From Actinopolymorpha rutila (GTDB lineage Bacteria > Actinomycetota > Actinomycetes > Propionibacteriales > Actinopolymorphaceae), in NCBI RefSeq assembly GCF_013407855.1, contig NZ_JACBZH010000001.1, forward strand, positions 1,178,001 through 1,242,000: a stretch of DNA of 64,000 nt. The letters run 5' to 3'. Below, one piece after another: positions 17,132-25,374 of the stretch. A program made the translations under genes and the position numbers. The notes below the pieces were generated by a model. That model had not been told where the DNA came from, did no database searches, and was given only the letters and a program-made list of their open reading frames with translations. Every line of letters starts with the position of its first letter. Within the stretch, counting starts at the first letter, position 1.

Positions 17132-17245
17132 ATGGGACGAGGATCGCGAGCGAAGGTTCGTTGGACGAAGGAACGCACCCGCCGCAAGCGCGAGCGGGAC
17201 CGGCGCAAGGCACAGGAGAGAGGCGAGGCGCGCAAGAGCGGGTGA
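17132..17245 (+). CDS. Small, very basic protein (37 aa)
   Basis: A short frame starting MGRGSRAKVRWTKER and made almost entirely of Arg, Lys, Glu and Gly afterwards. Short actinobacterial proteins with this look exist (an RNA- or ribosome-associated role is a guess only). It begins 26 bp after the dehydrogenase stop, with GAAGGGA some 14 bases upstream, so co-transcription is possible. Charge and codon pattern favour a real gene, but no domain can be named. Confidence 0.6.
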   Translation: MGRGSRAKVRWTKERTRRKRERDRRKAQERGEARKSG

Positions 17246-17495
17246 CCGCGATGCCGTCGCCCGCGGGGGTTCGCCGTGCGGCCGGGGCCATCCCCGGCGG
17301 CACGGCGATCTCCCGCCTCCGCATCTTCTTCGGCCAGTCCGTTCCCGCCCGGGAGCGGTACGGCGTGTGTGGGCGTCTTTCGGCCTATGATGCCGAGCCC
17401 GAGCGTCGATAGCCCGCTACGACGGTTACGGCGCACCTGCCAGCCTTTCGCCCGTTTTGACCGCGGCCAGGTCCGGACGTCGCCGCGTATCCTTT

Positions 17496-17511
17496 GGGCA
17501 GGCAGACCTAA
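17496..17511. promoter_or_regulatory. Possible degenerate iron box before ideR
   Basis: The minus strand reads TTAGGTCTGCCTGCCC, which keeps the TTAGGT half of the DtxR/IdeR consensus and matches about 11 of 16 positions. It lies 16-31 bp before the ideR start. A weak autoregulatory site is possible but unproven. Confidence 0.35.
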
Positions 17512-17526
17512 GAAGGAGCACGCGGC

Positions 17527-18282
17527 GTGAGCCACAGCGATCTGATCGACACCACGGAGATGTATCTCCGCACCGTGTACGAGCTGGAGGAGGAGGGCAT
17601 CGTCCCCCTCCGTGCCCGGATCGCCGAACGCCTGCACCAGTCCGGCCCCACGGTCAGCCAGACGGTTGCCCGGATGGAGCGTGACGGACTGCTCACCGTC
17701 CAGGGCGACCGGCACCTGGAGCTGTCGCCGAAGGGCCGGGCGCTGGCCACCCGGGTGATGCGCAAGCACCGGCTCGCCGAACGCCTGCTGGTCGACGTGA
17801 TCGGGCTCGACTGGGAGCTGGTGCACGTCGAGGCCTGCCGCTGGGAGCACGTGATCTCCGACGACGTCGAACGCCGCCTGGTGTCGATCCTCGGCGAGCC
17901 GACGGTCTCGCCCTACGGCAACCCCATCCCCGGTCTTTCCGAGCTCGGCTACACCGGCGCGGTGGAGGACTTCCTGTCCGAGGTGGAGTCGCTGGAGCAG
18001 GTGGTCGCCAAGGCCGGGCCCGGCGAGGAGACCAAGGTGGTCGTACGCCGGATCAGCGAGCCGCTGCAGACCACGCCGGAGCTGATGGAGGTGCTGCGCC
18101 GGGCGGGCGCGCTACCGGGACAGACGGTGAGCGTGGCGGCCGGACCGGACAGCGTCCTGATCCGGGGCGGCGACGGCGACGACGTGGGTGGCGTGGGTGG
18201 CGACGGGTCGGCGCGGATCGCCGGAGCGACCGCCGAGATCGCCCGCCAGCACGCCGGCCACATCTTCGTCCGGCGCCTCTAG
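17527..18282 (+). CDS. ideR: Iron-dependent repressor, DtxR/IdeR family
   Basis: 251 residues, GTG start eight bases after AAGGAG. The N-terminus [19 protein letters not shown] and the recognition helix [18 protein letters not shown] match the actinobacterial DtxR/IdeR/DmdR group closely. Metal ligands are visible: Met in TTEMYL, His in MRKHRLAE, and His-Cys-Glu-His in [10 protein letters not shown]. The C-terminal third is an SH3-like domain (LPGQTVSVA) with an inserted Asp/Gly/Val-rich loop. With Fe(II) bound, family members repress siderophore and iron-uptake genes and activate storage genes. No iron genes lie next to it, as usual for the housekeeping copy. Confidence 0.93.
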   Translation: MSHSDLIDTTEMYLRTVYELEEEGIVPLRARIAERLHQSGPTVSQTVARMERDGLLTVQGDRHLELSPKGRALATRVMRKHRLAERLLVDVIGLDWELVHVEACRWEHVISDDVERRLVSILGEPTVSPYGNPIPGLSELGYTGAVEDFLSEVESLEQVVAKAGPGEETKVVVRRISEPLQTTPELMEVLRRAGALPGQTVSVAAGPDSVLIRGGDGDDVGGVGGDGSARIAGATAEIARQHAGHIFVRRL

Positions 18283-18400
18283 GGCCCCTGGGACCTGTCC
18301 CGGGAACCTGTCCTGGGACGGCCGCGGCACCGGACCCCGGGCCCGGGTCCTATCCTCGACCTGCCCTGCCCCCGTCCTCCGCGAAGGAGGCTGACCCGCC

Positions 18401-19195
18401 GTGACGTCTGACTGGCCGGGCTATCTCGACGACTTCCACGTCCGCCACGCCGGTGTCACCGAGGACCTGCTGCGCCGTTGCCACGCCGGCGACCTGACAC
18501 CGTACGGCTGGGTGTTACGGCCGGTCGCGGGCCGGGGACGTCGCGTTCTGGACGTCGCGTGCGGCAGTGGCGCGGTGGCCGGTGAGCTGCACCTGGAGCA
18601 GTACCACCGGGAGGGCATCGAGGAGCCCCTGGTCGTCGGGGTCGACCGGTCGCCGCGGGAGGTGGAGATCGCCCGTGAGCGCCACCACGCCCAGGTGCTG
18701 TGTGCCGACGCCACCAGGCTGCCGTTCACCGACGGCGGGTTCGACGCCGTGGTGTGCTCGATGAGCCTGATGGTGGTGCAGCCGTTGCAGGAGGCGCTGG
18801 CGGAGATCGCTCGGGTGCTGCGACCGGGCGGGATGCTGTCGGCGACCGTGCCGGCCGCGGTGCCGTTGCGGGCGAGCGACCTGCTCGTCCTCGGGCCGCT
18901 CACGGCCAGGCTGCGCACGCCGCCGCGTTTCCCGGGCTGGGCCGAACTCGGCGACCTGGGCGACCTGCTGGAAGGCGCCGGCCTGCACGTCGTCGAGGAC
19001 GCACGCGAGCGCTTCGTGTTCTCCGTACTGGACGCTGCCGACGCCGAGTTGCTGGTCACCGCGTTGTACCTGCCGGAGCTGTCGGCGGAGCGGCGGGCCG
19101 CGGCGATCGGCTGGCTCACCGAACGGGCGCGCGGTCGTTCTGCCGGAGTGGACGTCGCCATCCCGATTCGTCGGGTGCTGGCGATGCGCCGCTGA
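18401..19195 (+). CDS. Class I SAM-dependent methyltransferase
   Basis: 264 residues from a GTG with AAGGAGG upstream. Motif I is VLDVACGSGAVAGEL near residue 50, motif II is VVGVDRSPREVEIARE, then ADATRLPFTDGGFDAVVCS and VLRPGGMLSATVPA. This is the UbiE/Methyltransf_11-type fold that moves a methyl group from S-adenosylmethionine to a small molecule. The substrate cannot be read from sequence. It stands alone downstream of ideR with a 118-bp gap. Confidence 0.85.
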   Translation: MTSDWPGYLDDFHVRHAGVTEDLLRRCHAGDLTPYGWVLRPVAGRGRRVLDVACGSGAVAGELHLEQYHREGIEEPLVVGVDRSPREVEIARERHHAQVLCADATRLPFTDGGFDAVVCSMSLMVVQPLQEALAEIARVLRPGGMLSATVPAAVPLRASDLLVLGPLTARLRTPPRFPGWAELGDLGDLLEGAGLHVVEDARERFVFSVLDAADAELLVTALYLPELSAERRAAAIGWLTERARGRSAGVDVAIPIRRVLAMRR

Positions 19196-19223
19196 GACCC
19201 TGAACCGCGGGAAAGACCCTGAC

Positions 19224-19280
19224 CGCGTACGCCGCGTACGCCGCGTACGCCGTGGACCGGTGACCGGTGACCGGTGACCG
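19224..19280. repeat. Two adjacent short tandem repeats
   Basis: Three copies of a 9-bp CGCGTACGC unit (about 19224-19252) are followed by three to four copies of GGACCGGT/TGACCGG (about 19254-19280). They fill the space between the convergent methyltransferase and LacI genes. Confidence 0.75.
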
Positions 19281-19325
19281 CGCAAGCGTGGGTTGACACC
19301 GTGCACCGCTGTCAACCTGTGCTTG

Positions 19326-20390
19326 TCAACGCGGTCGGTGTGGACCGCTGGACTCCCGGATGACAAGCTCGGGCTGGAACAACACCTGCTCGTGCTTGTG
19401 CTGCCCACGTGTCACGGCTTCGGCGAGGAGCAGGTCGGCGGCGGCCCGGCCGATCTGGTAGCGCGGCTGGCGGATGGACGTCAGCGGCGTGGTGAGCACG
19501 GCCGCGAACTCCACGTCGTCGTACCCCACCACCGCCATGTCGTCCGGCACGCCGAGACCGCGCTTGCGCAGCCCGCGGAGCACGCCGAGCGCGGTCAGGT
19601 CGTTGACGCAGACGATCGCGGTGACGCCGTCGGCCTGGTCGAGCACCTGGGTGAGGGCCCGCTCGCCACCGTCGGCGTTGAGCGCGCTGACGGTCACCTC
19701 CACCAGCGAACCGGACAGGGTGAGACCGGCCGCCTTCAGTGCCTTCCGTACGCCCTTGCGCCGATCCGCGCACTGCCGGATCTTCGTGGGCCCGTTGACG
19801 AACGCGATCCGCCGGTGCCCCAGCGAGATCAGGTGGGCTGCGGCGAGCTCACCGCCGCGTACGTCGTCCACTCCGACCGAGCACATCGTGCCGCCGTCGC
19901 TGTGGTCGAGAAGTACGACGGCGGTGCCACGGGCGCGGGCCTGGTCCAGCCAGGTGAGGTCCTCCTCCGCGGGACTGACCAGGACGCCCTGCACGCCTTG
20001 TTCCTCCAGCAGCCGGAGGTAGCGAAGCTCGCGTTCGTTGCTCTCGTCGGAGCTGGCCAGGATGAGGATGTGGTCGTCCTCGGCGAGGCGGTCCTCGATG
20101 CCGCGTGCGACGTCGGTGAAGAACGGGTTGGCGATGTCGAGAACGATCGCCCCGACCGCACGACTGGTGCCGGCGCGAAGCTGGCGGGCCGAACCGTTGC
20201 GGACGAAGCCGAGTGTCGCGATGGCGTCCTCGACCTTGCGCCGGGTTTCCTCGGCCACCAGTGCGGGTTTGTTCAGCACGTTCGAAACGGTCCCGACGGA
20301 CACGCCGGCGAGTTCGGCCACGTCCCGAATACCCCGGCGACGCGCGGCGCTGTGAGGCGTACGACCCACACTTTCGACAATCGCCGCCAT
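19326..20390 (-). CDS. LacI-family regulator, probable rhamnose repressor
   Basis: 354 residues from the ATG at 20390, which follows GGAGGG at ideal spacing; the frame is open upstream but without a better start. The HTH reads GIRDVAELAGVSVGTVSNVLNK near residue 20, followed by the sensor domain (ANPFFTDVARGIED, GHRRIAFVNGP, IVCVNDLTALGVLRGL, MAVVGYDDVEFA). It is divergent from a GH78 alpha-L-rhamnosidase whose promoter carries a LacI-type operator. The same operator recurs before the rha operon at 46.8 kb. It is therefore the best candidate for a rhamnose-responsive repressor; the effector is inferred. Confidence 0.9.
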   Translation of the reverse strand: MAAIVESVGRTPHSAARRRGIRDVAELAGVSVGTVSNVLNKPALVAEETRRKVEDAIATLGFVRNGSARQLRAGTSRAVGAIVLDIANPFFTDVARGIEDRLAEDDHILILASSDESNERELRYLRLLEEQGVQGVLVSPAEEDLTWLDQARARGTAVVLLDHSDGGTMCSVGVDDVRGGELAAAHLISLGHRRIAFVNGPTKIRQCADRRKGVRKALKAAGLTLSGSLVEVTVSALNADGGERALTQVLDQADGVTAIVCVNDLTALGVLRGLRKRGLGVPDDMAVVGYDDVEFAAVLTTPLTSIRQPRYQIGRAAADLLLAEAVTRGQHKHEQVLFQPELVIRESSGPHRPR

Positions 20391-20539
20391 GAATCCCTCC
20401 CACAGTAAGGCCCGCCCCGGAAAGGCATTCCCCGGAACCGGCCATGAAACGCACCCGCCGGGCCGGCCGCGAAGGTGCGTCCGAACCGCCGGGCTACTGC
20501 CCACATACGAACCAGGCTTGGGATCCAGCATAGGAGCCC

Positions 20540-20568
20540 TTGACAGTCCGCTGCGCCGACAATAGCGT
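20540..20568 (+). promoter_or_regulatory. Promoter of the rhamnosidase gene
   Basis: TTGACA (20540-20545), a 17-base spacer and TAGCGT (20563-20568) make a near-consensus vegetative promoter. It shows that coding must start downstream, at the GTG at 20624 rather than at the in-frame TTG inside the -35 box. Confidence 0.75.
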
Positions 20569-20583
20569 CACTCGCGCGAATCT

Positions 20584-20595
20584 TGAAAGGTTTCA
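20584..20595. promoter_or_regulatory. LacI-type operator of the rhamnosidase gene
   Basis: TGAAAGGTTTCA is an inverted repeat beginning 15 bases after the -10 box, so a bound repressor would cover the transcription start. It matches the site at 46772-46783 in 10 of 12 positions when one is reverse-complemented. Confidence 0.75.
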
Positions 20596-20623
20596 CCGCC
20601 CAATTCAACGGACGGACTGTGAC

Positions 20624-23600
20624 GTGAACGAAACCACCGGACCGCTTCGGCCGTACGATCTTCGGACAGAAACCGCGAAATCCCCCCTTGGCCTGGACGA
20701 GCCCACGCCGCTTCTGGCCTGGGAACTGACCGGAAACGGCCGGAGCAGAGCGCAGCGCGCTTACCGCGTCCGGCTTTTCCCGGCCGCGGCCGGAACGGAA
20801 CCCCTCGCGGATGGTGCCGACGCGCACCCGGCGGTCGTGTGGGACTCCGGTGAGGTGATCTCGGCCCGGTCGACCGGCGTGGCGTACGCCGGTCCGGTAC
20901 TGGCCGCTCGTGAGCGCTACGCCTGGGCGGTGCGGGTGACCGACGAAGCCGGGCGTGACTCGGGATGGAGCGAGCCGGCGGAGTTCGAGATGGGCTTGCT
21001 GGCCGAGGCCGACTGGCAGGCGGACGGCGTCGGCACGCGGTGGATCGGCGCGCCCGGTGAGGACGGCCTCGCCGACGCGGTGTCACTGGACTACGCCGGC
21101 CGGCCGCACCGGATCGAACGCGTGTGGCTTCCCGGCGACCTGTCCGCGGCCGCGCGCACCGGCTACTTCAGGACGCGGTTCGAGGTGCCGGCCGGGTTCG
21201 GTGCCGAGCGGGTACGACTGCTGGCCGACGCGGAGGAGGCCAGGGTCCGAGTCCACTGCAACGGACGCGAGGTCGCCGCTGACGGCAGCCCGATCGCGGT
21301 CGACACGATCCGTACGGGCACGAACGTTCTCGCGGTCGAGGTCGTGGGCAACCCGACAGCAGACGCAGGCCCCGATGGCACGCCGGGGTTGGTGGTGCGG
21401 CTCGACCTCGAGTCCGGCGACAAGCACGTCGTGGTGACCAGCGACGACAGCTGGCAGTGCTCCCCGGCCGCCGGCGACGGCTGGGAGACGGCCGACAGCG
21501 ACGACTCGGGCTGGCAGCTGGCCCAGGCGTTCGGCCTGCACGGCGTCGCGCCGCACGGTCGTTCACCCCTCAGCTACCGCCCAAGTCCCTACCTGCGCAA
21601 GGAGTTCCGGACCGGCGCACCCGTTCGCCGCGCCCGTCTCTACGCCACCGCGCTCGGGGTGTACGAAGCGCGGCTGAACGGCGAGCGGGTGGGCGACCGC
21701 CGGTTCGCGCCGGGCTGGACCGACTACGCCCGACGCGTGCCGTACCAGACCTACGACGTGACCGACCTGGTTCGGTCCGGCGACAACGTCCTCGCGGGCG
21801 TGCTCGCCGACGGGTGGTACACCGGCAACGTCTGCTGGTTCGGTCCGTTCCACTACGGCCGGCACCGTGCCTTCCGCGCCCGGCTCGAGGTCGAGCACAC
21901 CGACGGCACGCGCACCGTCGTGGCCACCGACGAGTCCTGGCGAGTTGGTGAAGGTGCGACGAGGTACGCCGACCTGCAGAACGGCGAGGTCGTCGACGCC
22001 CGGTTGGAGCCGGCCGGCTGGGACCTGCCCGGCTTCGACGACTCCGCCTGGCCGAACGCGGTCGCCGGCTCGCCCACGCACGGTCCGCTCGAAGCCGAGG
22101 TCGCCCCGCCGATCCGTGTCAAGGAGACCTTGCCCGCGGTCACCGTCACCTCGCCCCGGCCCGGGGTGCACCTGGTCGACTTCGGCCAGAACCTCGTCGG
22201 CTGGGTCCGGTTGCGCGTACGCGGGCAGGCGGGCACCAGGCTGCAGCTGCGGCACGCGGAGGTGCTCGACCACCGCGGCGAGCTCTACGTCGAGGCGCTG
22301 CGCGAGGCCCGGGCCACCGACGAATATTTCCTGCGCGGCGACGCCGACGGCGAGGTGTTCGAACCCCGCTTCACGGTGCACGGTTTCCGGTACGCCGAGA
22401 TAGTCGGGCTGCCTGGCGACCTCGACCCGGCCGACGTGCAGGCGAAGGTCGTGTTCGCCGACATGGAGCAGATCGGCACGTTCGAGTGTTCCGACCCACG
22501 GCTCAACCAGCTGCAGCACAACATCGTCTGGGGGCAGCGCGGCAACTTCCTCAGCGTTCCTACCGACTGCCCGCAGCGGGACGAGCGGCTCGGCTGGACC
22601 GGTGACGCGCAGGTCTTCGCCTCCACCGCGGCGTACAACTACGACGTCCGTTCGTTCCTGCGCAAGTGGCTGCGCGACCTGCGCGACGGCCAGCAGCCCG
22701 ACGGCGGCGTGCCCCACGTCGCGCCGGACGTGCTGTCGTCACAGTCGTTCCTGATGGGCGGCGACGGGCGCGCGGCCGCGGGTGCCGCCGGATGGGGCGA
22801 CGCGGTCGAGATCGTTCCGTGGGAGCTGCTGCGTGCGTACGGCGACCACCGGGTGGTCGAGGAGAACCTCGCCGCGGTCGGTTCCTGGCTGGACTACCTC
22901 GAGTCGCACAGCACAGACCTGGTGCGGCCGGCCGAGGGGTTCGCGGACTGGCTGGCGCCGACGCCGACCCCGGCCGACCTGGTGGCCACCGCGTTCTTCG
23001 CCTACGCCGCCCGGGTCGCCGGTCGGCTGGCCGCCGAGCTCGACCGAGCCGACGAGGCTGCCCGGTGGGAGAAGCTGTACGAGCAGGTGCGGGCGGCGTT
23101 CCGGGCCCGCTACGTGCGCGGCGGCGGGCGGGTGGAGTCCGGCACCCAGACGTCGTACGTGCTCGCGTTGCACTTCGGGCTGCTCGAACCCGCGGAGGAG
23201 CCGCAGGCCGCGCGGCACCTGGTGGAGGAGATCGCCTCCCGCAACTGGCATCTCGCCACCGGCTTCCTGGGCACTCCCTACCTGCTGCCGGTGCTGTCGC
23301 GGTTCGGCTTCGAGGACGTCGCGTTCCGGCTGCTCACCCAGGACACCTTCCCGTCCTGGCTCTACCCCGTCGTGCACGGCGACGCCACCACGATGTGGGA
23401 GCGCTGGGACTCATGGAGCGACTCGCGCGGCTTCCAGGACCCGGGCATGACGTCGTTCAACCACTACGCCTACGGCGCGGTCGGGGAGTGGATCTACCAG
23501 ACGCTCGGCGGGATCGCGCCCGGCGAGCCGGGCTACCGGACGGTGGTGGTCCGGCCGCGAGCCGGCGGCGACGTCAGCTGGGCACGGGCGTCCCTGCGGA

Positions 23601-23851
23601 CGCCGTACGGCAAGGTGTCGACGCGCTGGCGGCAGACGCCGGAGGGAGCGTTCACCCTCGAGGTCACGCTGCCCCCGAACGTCATCGGCGAGGTCTGGCT
23701 GCCGACGGCGGACGCGTCCGGGGTGACCGAGGGCGGTGGGCCGCTCGCCGCGGCGGACGGCGTGGCGGTGGAGCGGAGCACCGACGGCGCGGAGACGCTG
23801 GTCCGGGTGGGGTCGGGCTCGTACACCTTCCAGGTGCCGGCCACGACCTGA
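20624..23851 (+). CDS. Alpha-L-rhamnosidase, GH78
   Basis: 1075 residues from the GTG at 20624. The N-terminus has the fibronectin-like domain of bacterial rhamnosidases (RTETAKSPLGLD, TPLLAWEL), then beta-sandwich regions (YLRKEFRTG; GVYEARLNGERVGDR), and DFGQNLVGWVRLRVRG before the (alpha/alpha)6 catalytic barrel. The catalytic region contains PTDCPQRDERLGWTGDAQVF with the conserved acidic residues, TMWERWDSWS, and GAVGEWIYQTLGGIAP. It hydrolyses terminal alpha-L-rhamnosyl groups from plant glycosides or rhamnogalacturonan fragments. No signal peptide is seen, so it should act in the cytoplasm on imported rhamnosides. Product L-rhamnose feeds the rha operon at 46.8-51.9 kb. Confidence 0.93.
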   Translation: MNETTGPLRPYDLRTETAKSPLGLDEPTPLLAWELTGNGRSRAQRAYRVRLFPAAAGTEPLADGADAHPAVVWDSGEVISARSTGVAYAGPVLAARERYAWAVRVTDEAGRDSGWSEPAEFEMGLLAEADWQADGVGTRWIGAPGEDGLADAVSLDYAGRPHRIERVWLPGDLSAAARTGYFRTRFEVPAGFGAERVRLLADAEEARVRVHCNGREVAADGSPIAVDTIRTGTNVLAVEVVGNPTADAGPDGTPGLVVRLDLESGDKHVVVTSDDSWQCSPAAGDGWETADSDDSGWQLAQAFGLHGVAPHGRSPLSYRPSPYLRKEFRTGAPVRRARLYATALGVYEARLNGERVGDRRFAPGWTDYARRVPYQTYDVTDLVRSGDNVLAGVLADGWYTGNVCWFGPFHYGRHRAFRARLEVEHTDGTRTVVATDESWRVGEGATRYADLQNGEVVDARLEPAGWDLPGFDDSAWPNAVAGSPTHGPLEAEVAPPIRVKETLPAVTVTSPRPGVHLVDFGQNLVGWVRLRVRGQAGTRLQLRHAEVLDHRGELYVEALREARATDEYFLRGDADGEVFEPRFTVHGFRYAEIVGLPGDLDPADVQAKVVFADMEQIGTFECSDPRLNQLQHNIVWGQRGNFLSVPTDCPQRDERLGWTGDAQVFASTAAYNYDVRSFLRKWLRDLRDGQQPDGGVPHVAPDVLSSQSFLMGGDGRAAAGAAGWGDAVEIVPWELLRAYGDHRVVEENLAAVGSWLDYLESHSTDLVRPAEGFADWLAPTPTPADLVATAFFAYAARVAGRLAAELDRADEAARWEKLYEQVRAAFRARYVRGGGRVESGTQTSYVLALHFGLLEPAEEPQAARHLVEEIASRNWHLATGFLGTPYLLPVLSRFGFEDVAFRLLTQDTFPSWLYPVVHGDATTMWERWDSWSDSRGFQDPGMTSFNHYAYGAVGEWIYQTLGGIAPGEPGYRTVVVRPRAGGDVSWARASLRTPYGKVSTRWRQTPEGAFTLEVTLPPNVIGEVWLPTADASGVTEGGGPLAAADGVAVERSTDGAETLVRVGSGSYTFQVPATT

Positions 23852-23892
23852 AGAACCCGCGACGGAGATCGGCCGACCGCGCACCGGCCGGA

Positions 23893-23930
23893 GTGGGCGC
23901 CCCGCGCTTCCGGACGACCTGGGCGCCCAC
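23893..23930. terminator. Hairpin between rhamnosidase and orphan wHTH genes
   Basis: GTGGGCGCC (23893-23901) and GGCGCCCAC (23922-23930) form a perfect 9-bp stem with a 20-base loop between two convergent genes. There is no U-tract. Confidence 0.45.
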
Positions 23931-23957
23931 CCCGGTCAGTGCACGGTCAGGGCACGG

Positions 23958-24269
23958 TCAGCGGACGGCAGCGCCCCGGGGCCGGCGCAGCGTGTAACCC
24001 ACGCCGCGCACGGTGTGGATCAGCGGCGGGTCCTGCTTGTCGATCTTGCGGCGCAGGTAACTGATGTAGGACTCGACGATGCGGCTGTCTCCGCCTGCCT
24101 GGTAGTCCCACACCCGGTCCAGGATCTGGGTCTTGCTCACCACCTTCTCCGCGTTGATCAGCAGGTAGCGGAGCAGGTTGAACTCGGTGGGGGAGAGCCT
24201 GACGCTGACGCCGCTGCGGCGAACCTCGTGGGCGTGCTCGTCGAGTTCCAGGTCACAGTAGGTCAACAC
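23958..24269 (-). CDS. Orphan OmpR/PhoB-type winged-helix domain (response-regulator fragment)
   Basis: 103 residues consisting only of a Trans_reg_C DNA-binding domain: LTYCDLELDEHAHEV, LSPTEFNLLRYLLINAEKVVSK, VESYISYLRRKID and VRGVGYTLRRP. The sequence is that of full-length actinobacterial response regulators (MtrA/TcrA-like) beginning exactly in the linker. The phosphoacceptor receiver domain is missing, and an in-frame TGA lies four codons before the GTG start. No kinase gene is near. It is either a truncated remnant or a stand-alone DNA-binding protein. All secondary-structure elements of the winged helix are intact. Confidence 0.8.
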   Translation of the reverse strand: MLTYCDLELDEHAHEVRRSGVSVRLSPTEFNLLRYLLINAEKVVSKTQILDRVWDYQAGGDSRIVESYISYLRRKIDKQDPPLIHTVRGVGYTLRRPRGAAVR

Positions 24270-24582
24270 CGGCGGTCCTCAGGGGTCGGAATCTGGGCGG
24301 CTGGCTACGCCGGGAGCTTCGCCGGTCAACCTGAGAGCGACCTGTGATTTAGTCCAAGAGCAGGGAAGGTTTCCGCAAGCAGGACCCGCCGAAACGGGAC
24401 GTCCCCGGTCGGTACGCCCGGAAACGGCCTGGGCAGGATGGGAACCGACCCGTGGCGACGGCGCGTCGTAACGCTGCGCGAAGACGTCGGCACGCCAGGA
24501 CATCGCGGCGACGCCCGAAGCGAGTAGGTGTCCTGGGCCTGCCCCGGCGGCGGGCGGAGTACGACGACAAGGAGGCGCGCTC
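24270..24582. other. Intergenic spacer without recognised features
   Basis: The 313 bp between the orphan wHTH gene and the nucleotidyltransferase gene show no coding frame with family features. No receiver-domain remnant, strong hairpin or repeat is apparent. An AAGGAGG ribosome-binding site closes it at about 24571-24577. Confidence 0.5.
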
Positions 24583-25374
24583 ATGCGCAGCTGGCATTCG
24601 GACGCGCTGAACGACATCGCCGCGGCGGCCGCGGCGGACCGCTCGGTCACCCAGGCCTGGGTGTACGGCTCGGGGGCGAGTGGTGACCTCGACGAGTGGA
24701 GCGACCTCGACGTCGGCCTGGTGGTCTCCGGTGAGGACCCGCACAAGATCGCGGCACCGGACTGGCTCGCGTTCCTGGGCCCGATCTGGACCTTCCAGTG
24801 CGCCGACCGGGACGGCGGCGCACTGGTCCGGGCGGTGTTCCGTGACGGGCGGCGGGTCGACCTCAGTGCCGTCGACGACCCGGACGTGCTGCCGGCCGAC
24901 CGGCGGCGGATCGACCTGACCGTGACCGACGCGGATCGCGTGGCCCACGCGGGTGCCGGTTCGGACGAGGCGGAGCTGCCCGCCCTGGTGCACCAGTTCC
25001 GGTTCACCGCCGCGCTCGCCGTGGTCAAGGACGCCCGTGACGACCTGCTGATCGGCGGCCACCTCGCGCTCGAGCTGCCGCGGCTGTGCCTGGTCCTCGC
25101 CATGCTCCTGCGCGACCGGGCGGAGAAGACCGCGCACCACCGGTTCGGCGGGGCCGGCAACGAGGTCTGGGACCACGTCCTCGACCTGATGCCCGAGCAG
25201 GACTCCGGCCGGGACAGCGTGCTCGACCTGGTGGACGCCTCGGCGGGCCTCTTCGACGACCTCGCCGCGCGGGTGTGGCCCGACTACGTGCCCGACTGGT
25301 CGGGGCTCACCGTGCTGCTGGACCGGGCCCGGGACCGCTGTCTTGTGGAAGGGCCGGTCTCCGCCCGGCTCTGA
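24583..25374 (+). CDS. Nucleotidyltransferase-domain protein (aminoglycoside adenylyltransferase-like)
   Basis: 263 residues with an excellent AAGGAGG ribosome-binding site. The polymerase-beta-type NTase signature is VYGSGASGDLDEWSDLDVGL near residue 27 (GSG and the metal-binding D-x-D), with a third acidic residue in RRVDLSAVDD. The C-terminal half is helical. Relatives adenylylate small molecules, including streptomycin or spectinomycin, but many are of unknown function. Nothing here establishes a resistance role. Its last 68 bp overlap the 3' end of the convergent MetF-like gene. Confidence 0.75.
   Translation: MRSWHSDALNDIAAAAAADRSVTQAWVYGSGASGDLDEWSDLDVGLVVSGEDPHKIAAPDWLAFLGPIWTFQCADRDGGALVRAVFRDGRRVDLSAVDDPDVLPADRRRIDLTVTDADRVAHAGAGSDEAELPALVHQFRFTAALAVVKDARDDLLIGGHLALELPRLCLVLAMLLRDRAEKTAHHRFGGAGNEVWDHVLDLMPEQDSGRDSVLDLVDASAGLFDDLAARVWPDYVPDWSGLTVLLDRARDRCLVEGPVSARL

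Noticed and set aside
20540-20623. Rhamnosidase start at the TTG at 20540
   Set aside because: That TTG is part of the TTGACA -35 box, and the added 28 residues do not resemble the family.
24583-25374. Calling the nucleotidyltransferase an antibiotic-resistance gene
   Set aside because: The NTase signature is general. No resistance-specific segment or linked resistance gene is visible.
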